Shown: positions 32,582-41,349 of the stretch, one piece after another
Layout of the letters: the number at the start of each line of letters is the position of its first letter
Position numbering within the stretch: position 1 is the first letter of the stretch
Program-made: the position numbers and the translations under genes
The notes under the pieces: model-generated
What the model was told of the DNA's origin: nothing
What the model saw: the letters and a program-made list of their open reading frames with translations, nothing else
Databases searched by the model: none
NCBI RefSeq assembly: GCF_032334255.1
Contig: NZ_JAUHMF010000002.1
Span: 434,001-498,000, forward strand
Source of the DNA: Thermanaerothrix solaris
GTDB lineage: Bacteria > Chloroflexota > Anaerolineae > Anaerolineales > Anaerolineaceae
Direction of reading: 5' to 3'
Length of the DNA: 64,000 nucleotides

Positions 32582-33421
32582 ATGAACGCACCACAACCCT
32601 ATATTCGCGTTATTAATCTCACTTATGACTATCCGGATGGCACGCGTGCTCTCACCGATGTGAATCTCGACATCTATGAGGGTGAGTTTATCGCGCTCAT
32701 CGGGCAAAATGGATCCGGAAAAACCACCCTTTCAAAGTGCCTGAACGGTTTGCTCAAACCCACCCGGGGTGATGTGATTGTGGACGGGTTAAACTCTAAA
32801 ACCACCCCCATCGTGCAAATGGTCAAACGGGTGGGTTATGTGTTCCAAAACCCGGATCATCAACTCTTTAATAGCACCTGCTGGGATGAGATTGCTTACG
32901 GGCCGCGTAACATCCTTTTACCCGAGGCTGAGGTCAAAGAACGGGTTATTGAAGCCGCACGGGTGGTTGGCCTGGCAGAGGCCTACTTTGATTCGCATCC
33001 TTTCTTCCTTTCCAAGGGACTGCGCCAGCGGGTGGCAATCGCCTCCATTTTGGCACTGCGCCCCAAGGTGATCATTGTAGATGAGCCCACCACCGGCCAG
33101 GATTCACGCCAATCTTTCGAGATTATGGATTTTCTTAAAGACCTTAACGAGAATCACGGTCACACCATTATCATCATCACGCATGATATGCCCATCGTCG
33201 CGCACTATGCCCGCCGTGTGGTGGTGATGGGGCTGGGGCAGGTGTTGGCCGATGGGCCAACCGCCGAGGTGTTCAAACAGGCCGAGGTGCTTGCCAGGAC
33301 GCATTTGGAGCCGCCGCAGATCACTCAACTGGCCCAGCGCTGCCAACATCTGGGATTCGACCCGGGCACCTTGACGGTTGAGCAGATGTTGGCACAGTTT
33401 CAACGATTAAGTAAGGCCTGA
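32582..33421 (+). CDS. ECF transporter ATPase A'
   Basis: A 279-residue ATPase, paralogue of the previous one: Walker A GQNGSGKTTLSKCLNG, Q-loop FQNPDHQLFNSTCWDEI, a slightly unusual signature LSKGLRQRVAIASILA, Walker B VIIVDEPTTGQD and switch IIITHDMPIVAHYA. The ATG at 32582 has an AAAGGTG site; an in-frame GTG at 32576 is possible. Ends 31 bases before a strong terminator. Confidence 0.93.
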   Translation: MNAPQPYIRVINLTYDYPDGTRALTDVNLDIYEGEFIALIGQNGSGKTTLSKCLNGLLKPTRGDVIVDGLNSKTTPIVQMVKRVGYVFQNPDHQLFNSTCWDEIAYGPRNILLPEAEVKERVIEAARVVGLAEAYFDSHPFFLSKGLRQRVAIASILALRPKVIIVDEPTTGQDSRQSFEIMDFLKDLNENHGHTIIIITHDMPIVAHYARRVVVMGLGQVLADGPTAEVFKQAEVLARTHLEPPQITQLAQRCQHLGFDPGTLTVEQMLAQFQRLSKA

Positions 33422-33451
33422 GCCGTATTGATCAAGTAGTGATGGTTTACC

Positions 33452-33488
33452 CGAGAGGGCACTAGAACTTTTGTGCCCTCTCGTTTTT
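33452..33488 (+). terminator. Intrinsic terminator of the ECF transporter operon
   Basis: An 11-bp perfect stem (33452-33462 with 33473-33483) followed by five T. Confidence 0.93.
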
Positions 33489-33919
33489 CATGGTTTTTCC
33501 CAACCTTTTGTTTGGTTAGGGATATTAATATTATAGAAGTACCTGCTAGCTAAGCAGCTTAGATCCCTGTTCATTAAACGGGCACTTGCTTTAGAAACTC
33601 TATGAAGCAAGTGCCTATATCTTTTAGCCTGCTATTTAGACCGGGTGCTATGGTAAATGTTGGGTTCATATGGGGAAGAGTTGCTCGCAAGCGAGAAAGA
33701 GAGCGAGGACGCTAATGTAACAGTATTTTATTATGGAGTAGAAAGCACGTCCCATCAAAGTCCCTTTTTATACAGAATTTGCTTCCATACCACTTGTTTA
33801 GAGTAGGTTACAATTACCCCGGGACATAAAAATGGGAACTTTTATAGGGGGAGAAACGTTAAACAAGAATGAAGGTTCTGTTCGGCAAACACAGGTTTTC
33901 GTTGCTCTGAGGTGATGTG
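33489..33919 (+). other. AT-rich non-coding gap with two stem structures
   Basis: No reading frame is convincing. AGGGAT (33518-33523) can pair with ATCCCT (33563-33568), enclosing a CTGC/GCAG stem. Then GGCACTTGCTT (33581-33591) pairs perfectly with AAGCAAGTGCC (33605-33615), followed by a weak T tract. Could be a small RNA or attenuator; the remainder up to the next gene shows nothing clear. Confidence 0.4.
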
Positions 33920-34708
33920 ATGACCGATACCGAAACGCTTTCACCCCCTGCTGAAATTACCCCCCGCCGCTGGCACTTCGCCTTTCTTCCGGGCATCTTG
34001 TTCCGCCCGCGCCGTACCTTGCTTGCTTTGCGCGAGCAGGAGAATGCCACCTGGCTCACCCCTATGGTGGTGCTGACGCTGTTGGCGTTAGTGCTGGCAT
34101 TGGCTGGCGCACCGGTACGCCTGCAACAGGCGCAGATTATCCCCGAACCTCCGCCGGATTTCCAGTACTGGCCACAAGAACAGCAGCAACAGTATTTCCA
34201 AGCCCAGCAACAGCGAGCGAATCCGCTCTTTGTCTTTATCTTTCCTGCGCTGGCGAATCTGGCTGCAGTCTGGCTGCCCTGGCTGATCCTGAGCAGTCTG
34301 CTCCACCTGGCGCTGACGCTCGGCGGCAGCCGCGGCAACGGGGTCGCCACGTTCAACCTGGTGGCCTGGAGCAGTGTGCCACTCGGTCTGCGCTATCTGG
34401 TGCAGAGCCTAGCCATCCTGATCACGCGGCAGGCCATCAGCGCGCCGGGACTCTCTGGCTTCATTCCGAGCGATGTAACCGGTTTAGCCCTCTTTGCGCG
34501 GGCCGCCCTGGCTCAGATTGATCTGTATTGGCTTTGGATGGTCATCCTCTTGTTGATTGGTGTGCCACTCTTTTCGGGGCTCCAACGTGTCAAAGCCTGG
34601 GGGTTGACCCTGCTCGCTATTCTGCTGACCTTAGCCTTGCAGGCGCTGCCGGGCTATTTTACGGCACGATTGGGTAATCTGTTTGTGACGCGCCCTTTTT
34701 TCTTTTAG
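33920..34708 (+). CDS. YIP1-family membrane protein
   Basis: A 262-residue protein with a short cytoplasmic N-terminus containing FLPGILFRPRRTLLALRE, the entry phrase of YIP1-domain proteins, and five to six hydrophobic segments. A soluble Gln-rich loop (about 70-98) faces out. The ATG at 33920 is used in place of the GTG at 33917. It leads the ABC operon by 12 bases; YIP1 proteins often accompany MacB-like ABC systems in Chloroflexota and Firmicutes, role unknown. Confidence 0.75.
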   Translation: MTDTETLSPPAEITPRRWHFAFLPGILFRPRRTLLALREQENATWLTPMVVLTLLALVLALAGAPVRLQQAQIIPEPPPDFQYWPQEQQQQYFQAQQQRANPLFVFIFPALANLAAVWLPWLILSSLLHLALTLGGSRGNGVATFNLVAWSSVPLGLRYLVQSLAILITRQAISAPGLSGFIPSDVTGLALFARAALAQIDLYWLWMVILLLIGVPLFSGLQRVKAWGLTLLAILLTLALQALPGYFTARLGNLFVTRPFFF

Positions 34709-34720
34709 TCGGTCAGGCGC

Positions 34721-35461
34721 ATGGATGACAGCATTCTGATCATGATCCGTGGCTTGCGCAAGGTGTACCCTATGGGACGCCAGCAGGCGGTGCAGGCTCT
34801 CGCCGGGGTGGATCTGGACATCCCTGCCGGGAGTTTTACCGTCGTGATGGGGCCTTCTGGCTCGGGCAAATCCACCTTGCTACATCTGATCGGGGGATTG
34901 GATCGCCCTACTGCAGGCAGTATTCAAGTCAACGGGCAGCGCCTGGAAACACTGGATGAAAATCAGTTGGCTGAATACCGGCGCAAGATGGTGGGATTTA
35001 TCTTCCAGGCGTTTAATCTGGTTTCTTCGATGACGGCACTGGAAAATGTGGCTTTCCCGTTGCGTTTTTCAGGGGTGCCGCCGGCGCGCCGCCGCCAGAT
35101 TGCGCTCAACCTCTTGCGTCAGGTAGGGCTGGAGAACCGCGCCCACCACCGCCCAACCGAACTTTCGGGCGGGCAGCAGCAGCGGGTGGCCATTGCTCGG
35201 GCCCTGGTGCACCAACCGCGCATCATCCTGGCCGATGAGCCAACCGGTAACCTGGATACGGCCAGCGGCTATAGCATCATGCAGTTGCTCTCGGAACTGC
35301 ATCGCGCCGGCCACACCATTATCGTAGTAACCCACGACACCCGCATGCACCGCTTTGCCACTCACTTGGTCTATTTGTTGGACGGGCGGGTGGTAACCCG
35401 CGAAGACTATGAGGCCGCGGCCAATTTTGCCGCACTTACCCAAGGAGGACCTGAAAGATGA
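34721..35461 (+). CDS. MacB/LolD-type ABC ATPase
   Basis: A 246-residue ATPase: Walker A GPSGSGKSTLLHLIGGLD, Q-loop FIFQAFNLVSSMTALENV, signature ELSGGQQQRVAIARALVHQP, Walker B IILADEPTGNLD and switch VVTHDTRMHRFA. These are the MacB/LolD/FtsE pattern, whose systems do mechanical work on periplasmic or secreted partners instead of classical transport. Its stop overlaps the next start as ATGA. Confidence 0.95.
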   Translation: MDDSILIMIRGLRKVYPMGRQQAVQALAGVDLDIPAGSFTVVMGPSGSGKSTLLHLIGGLDRPTAGSIQVNGQRLETLDENQLAEYRRKMVGFIFQAFNLVSSMTALENVAFPLRFSGVPPARRRQIALNLLRQVGLENRAHHRPTELSGGQQQRVAIARALVHQPRIILADEPTGNLDTASGYSIMQLLSELHRAGHTIIVVTHDTRMHRFATHLVYLLDGRVVTREDYEAAANFAALTQGGPER

Positions 35462-37235
35462 AGCATTGGCACTACTTTCGTTTGGGCTTGATTCTGGTGC
35501 TGGTGGGTTTGGTTTTGGCACCTGCTTATGTCATTTATGCTCAGAGTGGCTCAGTCACCATTACGCCCGATGCCACCCAGAGAGATGGACAAGTGGGTAG
35601 TGTGGTCTTCTATACCCTTACGTTATTAATACTGGTGCTACCGATGTAAGCCTCAAAGTGATCACTCAAGGTTTGAATGCCTGGCCGGTAACCACAGATC
35701 CGCTCACGTTTACATTGGCCGCGAGTGAAAGCCGGAATGTCATTGTAGCAGTGGCGGTTCCGGCTACAGCCCCAAATGGCGCCACCGAAGTAACCACGGT
35801 TCAGTTGTTAGAGGCAACGACTAATACCGGGCTAGGAAGTGTGGCTCTGACCACGCGTGCGTTTGTTCCACCTACGGCGACCTTGCCACCCAGTGGGCGC
35901 CCGTTGGTGGTCATGGAATCCTATGGTATTGAAGAAGGTGGCCCGATTGCGCCGGGGCAGGAATTCGGCCTGCGCCTGCGCATGGCCAACGTGGGGCGCA
36001 GTGCTGCGCGGGATATCATCTTCACCTTCAGCGGCGAGGGCTTTTTGCCTCTCAACACGGGGGGTGTGCGCACCTTGAGCGGCCTGGCGCCCGAGGAACG
36101 GCTGGATGTGGTGCAGCGTTTTCTGGCCAGCCCTACCCTGAGCGGCAGCCTGGCAACGATTACGGTGAATGTAACCTATAACGACCCCGCTGGCACGGCC
36201 TATACCACGACCCTCACGGTGACGATTGACCTGAAACCGCCGGCCTATGCCTCCGGGCCGGCGCGACCGACTGCCACGCCGACGGCGATCAGCCGCCCCC
36301 AATTGGTCGTGATGGGCTATCGCAGTGATGTGGATCAGCTCCAGCCCGGATCCATCTTCACCCTTGACCTGGAAATTGAAAACCTGGGCAGCAGCAACGC
36401 GCGCAATGTGGTCATGATCCTGGGTGGGGGTACCCTTAGCGGTGATAACAGCGGTACGCCGGCGCCGGGCGGGGTCTCGGCTAGCGGTAGCGACCTCTCA
36501 ACCTTCGCCCCGTTAGGGAGTTCTAACATCATTTACCTCGGCGATGTGCCACTAGGGCAGGCGCTTAAGACCAGCACCCAGTTGATCGTCAATGTCAATG
36601 CCAACCCTGGCGCTTATCCGTTCAAAATTTCCTTCGTCTATGATGATGAAAAGGGCAACCGCCAGGTCAATGACCAGGTGATTACCCTGCTCGTGTATTC
36701 GTTGCCCCAGGTAGAGGTCGGCTTTTACCGCGATCCGGGTTTCTTCCAAGCCGGTATGCCTGCCGTGTTGCCCTTGCAGGTCACCAACCTGGGGCGCAAA
36801 TCGGCTGTGTTGGGGAACATGAAGGTGAGCGCCGAAAATGCAGAGTTGAGCAACAACGTTTCCCTGGTCGGCGCACTGGAGCCGGGCGGCTATTTCACCC
36901 TGGATGTGAACTTCACGCCTTACCAGGCCGGGCCGCAGGACATCACGGTGACCATTACCTACACGGATGACTTTAACCAGCCGCGCAGTATTATCCAAAC
37001 CCTGACCGTGGACGTGATGGAAGCGCCGGTGATGGAGACGCCGATGTTCCCCGGTGAGGGTGGGTTGCCGGCGGAACCTACCGCCCCGGAGACCTTCTGG
37101 GATGTTCTCTGGCGTTTTATCAAGGGCCTCTTGGGTTTGGGCAGTGGTCGCCCTCAGCCTACGCCGATTACCCCTGAAATGCCCCCCGGCGAGGTGCCGG
37201 TTCCGGTGCCGGTTGGGCCGGGCGGTAAAGGTTAG
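35458..37235 (+). pseudogene. Secreted NEW3/CARDB-repeat protein of the ABC system, frameshifted
   Basis: The first 55 codons give a signal peptide (LGLILVLVGLVLAPAYVIYA) and start a beta domain (DGQVGSVVFYTLT), then run into a stop at 35647. The other frame continues exactly (VINTGATDVSLKVITQ) to 37235. One missing G near 35622 (ACGTT for ACGGTT) explains the break. The joined protein of about 592 residues has four or so Ig-like NEW3/CARDB domains, Thr/Pro linkers, a weak hydrophobic helix (FWDVLWRFIKGLLGLG) and a Pro-rich tail. Either a real lesion or a sequencing error; a GTG at 35658 could restart translation but without a signal peptide. Confidence 0.85.
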
Positions 37236-37253
37236 GGTGGTGTGGAGTAAAGA

Positions 37254-38579
37254 ATGCGCTTCGGTGATTTACTCAGTTTGGTGCTCTATAATTTGGGACG
37301 GCGCAAGGGCCGGGTCGCCCTGACTACCCTGGGGGTGATCATCGGCACGGCGGCGGTAATTTTATTGGTCTCGCTCGGCCTGGGATTGCAGCGCAATGCC
37401 ACCAGTCAGTTGTGGGGCATCAGCGATTTGCGCCGGATTGAGGTGTATCCCAATTACGGTGGGGGCGAAGGTGGCCCGATGGCGGTCGTGATTGAACCGG
37501 GTGGAAAGGGGGGTACTTCTGGTGGGCAGAAACTGCTCACCCCGGCCGCCATTGAAGAAATCCGCGCTCTGGAAGGCGTGGAATATGCCATTCCGCGCAA
37601 TTGGGTGGGGGTAAGCGCCGTACTCAAGGTTGGCCGGTTGGAAAACTATCCATCCCTGTTGGCCGTTGACACTGACGACTTGGCGATCTTCGACTATCCG
37701 CTCGAGGCGGGGACGACTCGCCTGGAACGGGGTACGGCCATTATTGGCAGTTGGGCGGCGCGTCAGTTCTACGACCCGCGTCAGCGTCCCGGCCAGGAGC
37801 CGCCGCCACAACCGGAGTTGCTCAATCAGCAAGTGCGCCTGGTGTTGCAAAAGTGGACTCAAGATGGCCAGGTCATCACCAAAACGGTCAACCTGCGAAT
37901 TGTGGGTATTCTGGCCGAGAGCCGCAGCGAGGCGGATGGGGCGCTATTTGTGCGCATGGATGAAGCAACCGCATGGGAGGAATGGGCGCGCGGGCAGCGT
38001 ATCAACCGCAACCGTGAGGGTTATAACATGCTGGTCGTTCGTGCCCGCGACCCCGACAAAGTACTGGAACTGGCAGATCAAATTAATGCGATGGGGTATA
38101 TGGCATCCACGCCCCAATCCTTTGTCCAGGGGATCAACAATTTCTATCTCGTCTTGCAATTGATCTTTGGCGGGGTGGGAGCGATTGCGTTGCTGGTGGC
38201 GGCCATCGGTATTGCCAATACCATGACCATGGCTATCCTGGAGCGTACGCGTGAGATTGGCTTGATGAAAGCATTGGGAGCGACCAACCGCGACGTCCTG
38301 AGCATCTTCCTGGGTGAAGCGGCGGGAATCGGCTTCCTGGGTGGTTTAGGTGGCGTTCTCATCGGTTGGTTGGGCAGTGCCATGCTGAATGTGGTAGCGG
38401 TTACCTATCTTTCCAGCCAGAGCCAGGGCGGTGCTCCGATGACCGCAGCCACGTTCACCCCGCTGTGGTTGCCCTTGTTTGCACTGGCTTTCGCCACCCT
38501 GATTGGGCTGATCTCCGGGCTTTATCCGGCCCTGCGCGCCGCGACCCTGGTGCCGGTGACGGCATTGAAGTATGAGTAG
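37254..38579 (+). CDS. MacB/FtsX-type ABC permease
   Basis: A 441-residue permease: an N-terminal helix (VALTTLGVIIGTAAVILLVSL, about 20-42), a large extracytoplasmic domain (about 43-285) with PRNWVGVSAVLKVG and RLERGTAIIGSWAARQFY, and three C-terminal helices. The cytoplasmic signature LERTREIGLMKALGATNRDVLSIFL is the hallmark of the family. Final gene of the operon; partners the ATPase at 34721 and probably the secreted protein between them. Confidence 0.93.
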   Translation: MRFGDLLSLVLYNLGRRKGRVALTTLGVIIGTAAVILLVSLGLGLQRNATSQLWGISDLRRIEVYPNYGGGEGGPMAVVIEPGGKGGTSGGQKLLTPAAIEEIRALEGVEYAIPRNWVGVSAVLKVGRLENYPSLLAVDTDDLAIFDYPLEAGTTRLERGTAIIGSWAARQFYDPRQRPGQEPPPQPELLNQQVRLVLQKWTQDGQVITKTVNLRIVGILAESRSEADGALFVRMDEATAWEEWARGQRINRNREGYNMLVVRARDPDKVLELADQINAMGYMASTPQSFVQGINNFYLVLQLIFGGVGAIALLVAAIGIANTMTMAILERTREIGLMKALGATNRDVLSIFLGEAAGIGFLGGLGGVLIGWLGSAMLNVVAVTYLSSQSQGGAPMTAATFTPLWLPLFALAFATLIGLISGLYPALRAATLVPVTALKYE

Positions 38580-38622
38580 GATGGAAGTGCAGTAAAATTG
38601 AAGATCGGCACTCATTGCATGG

Positions 38623-40293
38623 ATGGGGGCCTATTTTCTTCGGGGTACGTATATGCTCACTTCCTTATGGCGCAAACTGGGCTTGTATATTCCTCACCTG
38701 ATTTTGGTATTGGGTCAAGGACTTTTAGGCCTAGCCATCCTTGAGAACTTTCCAGGGGTGGATTTCCTTCCTTTCCCCCAAGGTTGGAGGATTTTGAGTG
38801 TGGTTGGATTTGGGTTGGCTTTACCAGCCTTTTTGCTCACCTACACCCCTTTGAGGCGTTATTGGTTGGTCTTTCAGGGCGTTTCACCAGAGGGGAGGTT
38901 ATCTTACCGGCAAAGCGTCGAATATCGTTTTCTCAATGGGCTCTTCTGGGGATTGGCTTATCTTGAAGTGTGGGGAATTTTCCTGGCGCTTAAAAAGACC
39001 TTTGGATTTAGCGAGGCCCCCCGCACGTATTATGATACCTATTCCTATGTTGTGGTGGCCGAAAAACCGCTTACATCAGCAGCCTTTTGGGTTGCCGAGC
39101 GGTCGTTTACATTGCCCTTACTTTACAAGATGTTGGGGGTGACTTTGGCAAATTTTAACGATGCCGGGGTAATGTATCGTGTTGCGATCACACAGAAATG
39201 GCTCTCCGTTATCGCATGGAGTGGGCTTGCAATCACAGTGGCTTTATCGTTGCGTCAGCGGTGGATGCGCTTGGTGGGATTTACGATTATCCTGTTGTTC
39301 AGCCTTGCTCTGGAAGTGAGTTTGTGGGATTTCTTATTGCTTTCAGAATCCCTTTCTTTTTCTTTCTTTGCTCTGGTGTTGGCCAGTTGGTTGATCTTAC
39401 TCAGGTTAGGAGAGCATGAGTTCCGTGGAGCCTTCTTGCTTGGGGGTATTCTTACGTTGATGAGTTTTATCTTTATGGGGCTTTACAGTTTTACCCGTGA
39501 TTCTAACCTCTATTTCTTGCTTACCGCTCTCATTGTGTTTTTGCTTTATTTGGGGCTAAAGTGGAAGACCTTGTACTTGCGCTGGCCGTTCATAGGGTTA
39601 ATTCTAGGCACTCTGGTACTATTCGGGGTTCAAAATTACACCCTGATTCACGGCAACCGCTGGCAAATCCACATTTACGATAATTTGAAGGTTCGCATTA
39701 TGCCTGATCCACAAGCACGCGCGTTCTTTGTCAATGCTGGTCTGCCTCTCACTCCTCGGTTTCTAGAGATTCAGACGTTCAGCCAGCGCCAATATCAGGT
39801 TGCCATGGTCACCGAGCCAACGTTGCAACCCGTGCGTGAGTGGATTGAGAAAAAAGGACGTGCAACCTACCTGGCATATCTGTTATCACGACCTCTTCCA
39901 ACTCTGTTTGAGCCCTTGCACCACGCGCTTCACTTACTCAATGGGAATAATACGGAATATCGTCATCCCCTAGGTCCTCTTTCACGCCGGCTTGAACGGA
40001 TTGATGCAATTATGTATCCACGCGGGGTGGTTGTCTTGGGGGCTTTTCTATGGTTGGGATTGATTGGTGCCATTGTCTATTGGCGCGGTCAGGACACCCA
40101 TTCCGTCTGGGTGCTAGTTTCGATCTTTTTGGTCAGCCTTTATCCCTTGATGTTTCTCGTCTGGCACGGGAATCCGCTCGAAATTGAACGGCATGCCGCG
40201 CAAATCGGCGTTCAGGTGCGCCTGCTGGGGTGGTTGGCCTTGGTGGCTGTGGGAGATGGTTGGTTAATGCGCGTAGAAAAACCCGTTTTATAG
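38623..40293 (+). CDS. Multi-pass membrane protein, possibly GT-C-like
   Basis: A 556-residue protein (546 if the ATG at 38653 is used) with about eleven hydrophobic segments and a soluble region at about 360-470. Soluble-loop phrases include YYDTYSYVVVAEKPLTS, with an acidic loop after helix 3, and ALHLLNGNNTEYRHPLGPLSR. That layout resembles GT-C glycosyltransferases or O-antigen-type proteins, but I see no decisive motif. Ribosome sites are weak at both candidate starts. Lower GC and AT-rich codons than the neighbours suggest a different origin. Converges with the acetyltransferase gene, overlapping by six bases. Confidence 0.7.
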   Translation: MGAYFLRGTYMLTSLWRKLGLYIPHLILVLGQGLLGLAILENFPGVDFLPFPQGWRILSVVGFGLALPAFLLTYTPLRRYWLVFQGVSPEGRLSYRQSVEYRFLNGLFWGLAYLEVWGIFLALKKTFGFSEAPRTYYDTYSYVVVAEKPLTSAAFWVAERSFTLPLLYKMLGVTLANFNDAGVMYRVAITQKWLSVIAWSGLAITVALSLRQRWMRLVGFTIILLFSLALEVSLWDFLLLSESLSFSFFALVLASWLILLRLGEHEFRGAFLLGGILTLMSFIFMGLYSFTRDSNLYFLLTALIVFLLYLGLKWKTLYLRWPFIGLILGTLVLFGVQNYTLIHGNRWQIHIYDNLKVRIMPDPQARAFFVNAGLPLTPRFLEIQTFSQRQYQVAMVTEPTLQPVREWIEKKGRATYLAYLLSRPLPTLFEPLHHALHLLNGNNTEYRHPLGPLSRRLERIDAIMYPRGVVVLGAFLWLGLIGAIVYWRGQDTHSVWVLVSIFLVSLYPLMFLVWHGNPLEIERHAAQIGVQVRLLGWLALVAVGDGWLMRVEKPVL

Positions 40294-40779
40294 AGCCTTT
40301 TGCTGGTGCTGGTTTGCTTCGGAAGCTGCCTTCAACGGGCATTGCATAATGTAAAAACCGACGTCAGGTAACACCTTAACGATGCGAAACCCCAGTCGCT
40401 CATAGAGTGCCCTGGCCCGCACGTTGGATGTGTGTACACCTAACTCAATGGCATCCATGCGCCCTTGGTATTGCTCCATCAGATGTTTGAGCACCTGGGT
40501 GCCGATGCCCTGTCCTTGATACGAAGGCGCAATCACAATGCCGTGAAGATGTACCACCCGTTCCCGTTCCTCGATCCAATAGGCCCCGACTTTTTTCCCG
40601 GCGTAGTAGATACAAAACACCCAACCTACACCGCGCGCTCGTTGGATGAACTCTTCCCACGACCAACCCAATTTCTCCAATGTGGGGTGCACATAATCGG
40701 CGGCTTCCTGGCGCATCAGTTCCAGGAATTCATCAATTTGCTCATCCCGAGCCAGTTGGAAGGTTAAAACAGCCTCCAT
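40288..40779 (-). CDS. GNAT-family N-acetyltransferase
   Basis: A 163-residue GNAT enzyme. VVHLHGIVIAPSYQGQGIGTQVLKHLME contains the acetyl-CoA pyrophosphate loop (Q-G-x-G-I-G), and SNVRARALYERLGFRIVKV is the conserved C-terminal motif. The ATG at 40779 has a GGAGGG site five bases away; the adjacent ATG at 40782 is too close. Acetyl acceptor unknown. Confidence 0.88.
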   Translation of the reverse strand: MEAVLTFQLARDEQIDEFLELMRQEAADYVHPTLEKLGWSWEEFIQRARGVGWVFCIYYAGKKVGAYWIEERERVVHLHGIVIAPSYQGQGIGTQVLKHLMEQYQGRMDAIELGVHTSNVRARALYERLGFRIVKVLPDVGFYIMQCPLKAASEANQHQQKAL

Positions 40780-40877
40780 CATAACCCTCCCCGTCAACAT
40801 GTCTGAACAACAATGCCCGCTTCTATTGTAGCGCACTTATTTCCAAAAAGATCCTTTTGATTCCTCGCCCACATGGC

Positions 40878-40905
40878 TTGACAACTTCTTCCCTGTGGAT
40901 ATAAT
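40878..40905 (+). promoter_or_regulatory. Promoter of the metal-resistance operon
   Basis: TTGACA (40878-40883), 16-base spacer, TATAAT (40900-40905): a near-consensus promoter directly upstream of the metal sensor. Confidence 0.88.
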
Positions 40906-40930
40906 ATGTGAAGATATGTTCATATATTCA
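40903..40930 (+). promoter_or_regulatory. ArsR/SmtB-type operator
   Basis: An AT-rich imperfect dyad of the TGAA-n-TTCA kind (TATGTGAA then TTCATATA) overlapping the -10 box and transcription start. This is the standard position and style of SmtB/CadC operators, released on zinc or cadmium binding. Confidence 0.65.
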
Positions 40931-40944
40931 TGATTAAGGTGTCT

Positions 40945-41349
40945 ATGGGTAAAAACGGTGCTTCGCCCCATTGTGAGGATAACCAGATTCACGAATCATT
41001 GGTGCGGCAGGTGCAGGCGCATTTGCTGGATGGTCTAACTGCCACCCGCCTGGCGGAGGTCTTCGCTGCGCTCAGTGACCCCAGCCGCATCCGCTTGCTG
41101 GCAGCCCTGGCCGAGGCCGAACTGTGCGTCCACGACCTGGCGGCGGTATTGGGGATGAGTCAGAGCGCTGTCTCGCATCAGTTGCGCTTGTTGCGCGCCC
41201 TGCACCTGGTGCGTTTTCGCAAGGAGGGGCGCACCGTGTTCTACACCCTGGATGACGAACATATCCGTGACCTGCTCGAACGTGGGTTGGAACACATCCG
41301 TCACCAAAACCAATCTCAAGTTGAATCCGAGGAACGCACTCATGCCTGA
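40945..41349 (+). CDS. ArsR/SmtB-family metal-sensing repressor
   Basis: A 134-residue repressor. Winged helix: LSDPSRIRLLAALAEAELCVHDLAAVLGMSQSAVSHQLRLL, containing the alpha-3 metal phrase ELCVHDL. The alpha-5 zinc site is readable at DDEHIRDLLERGLEHIRHQ (Asp, His, Glu, His). These are the features of zinc/cadmium/lead sensors. The ATG at 40945 follows AAGGTG; an in-frame ATG at 40930 lies within the operator. It overlaps the ATPase gene by eight bases, so sensor and pump are co-expressed. Confidence 0.93.
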   Translation: MGKNGASPHCEDNQIHESLVRQVQAHLLDGLTATRLAEVFAALSDPSRIRLLAALAEAELCVHDLAAVLGMSQSAVSHQLRLLRALHLVRFRKEGRTVFYTLDDEHIRDLLERGLEHIRHQNQSQVESEERTHA

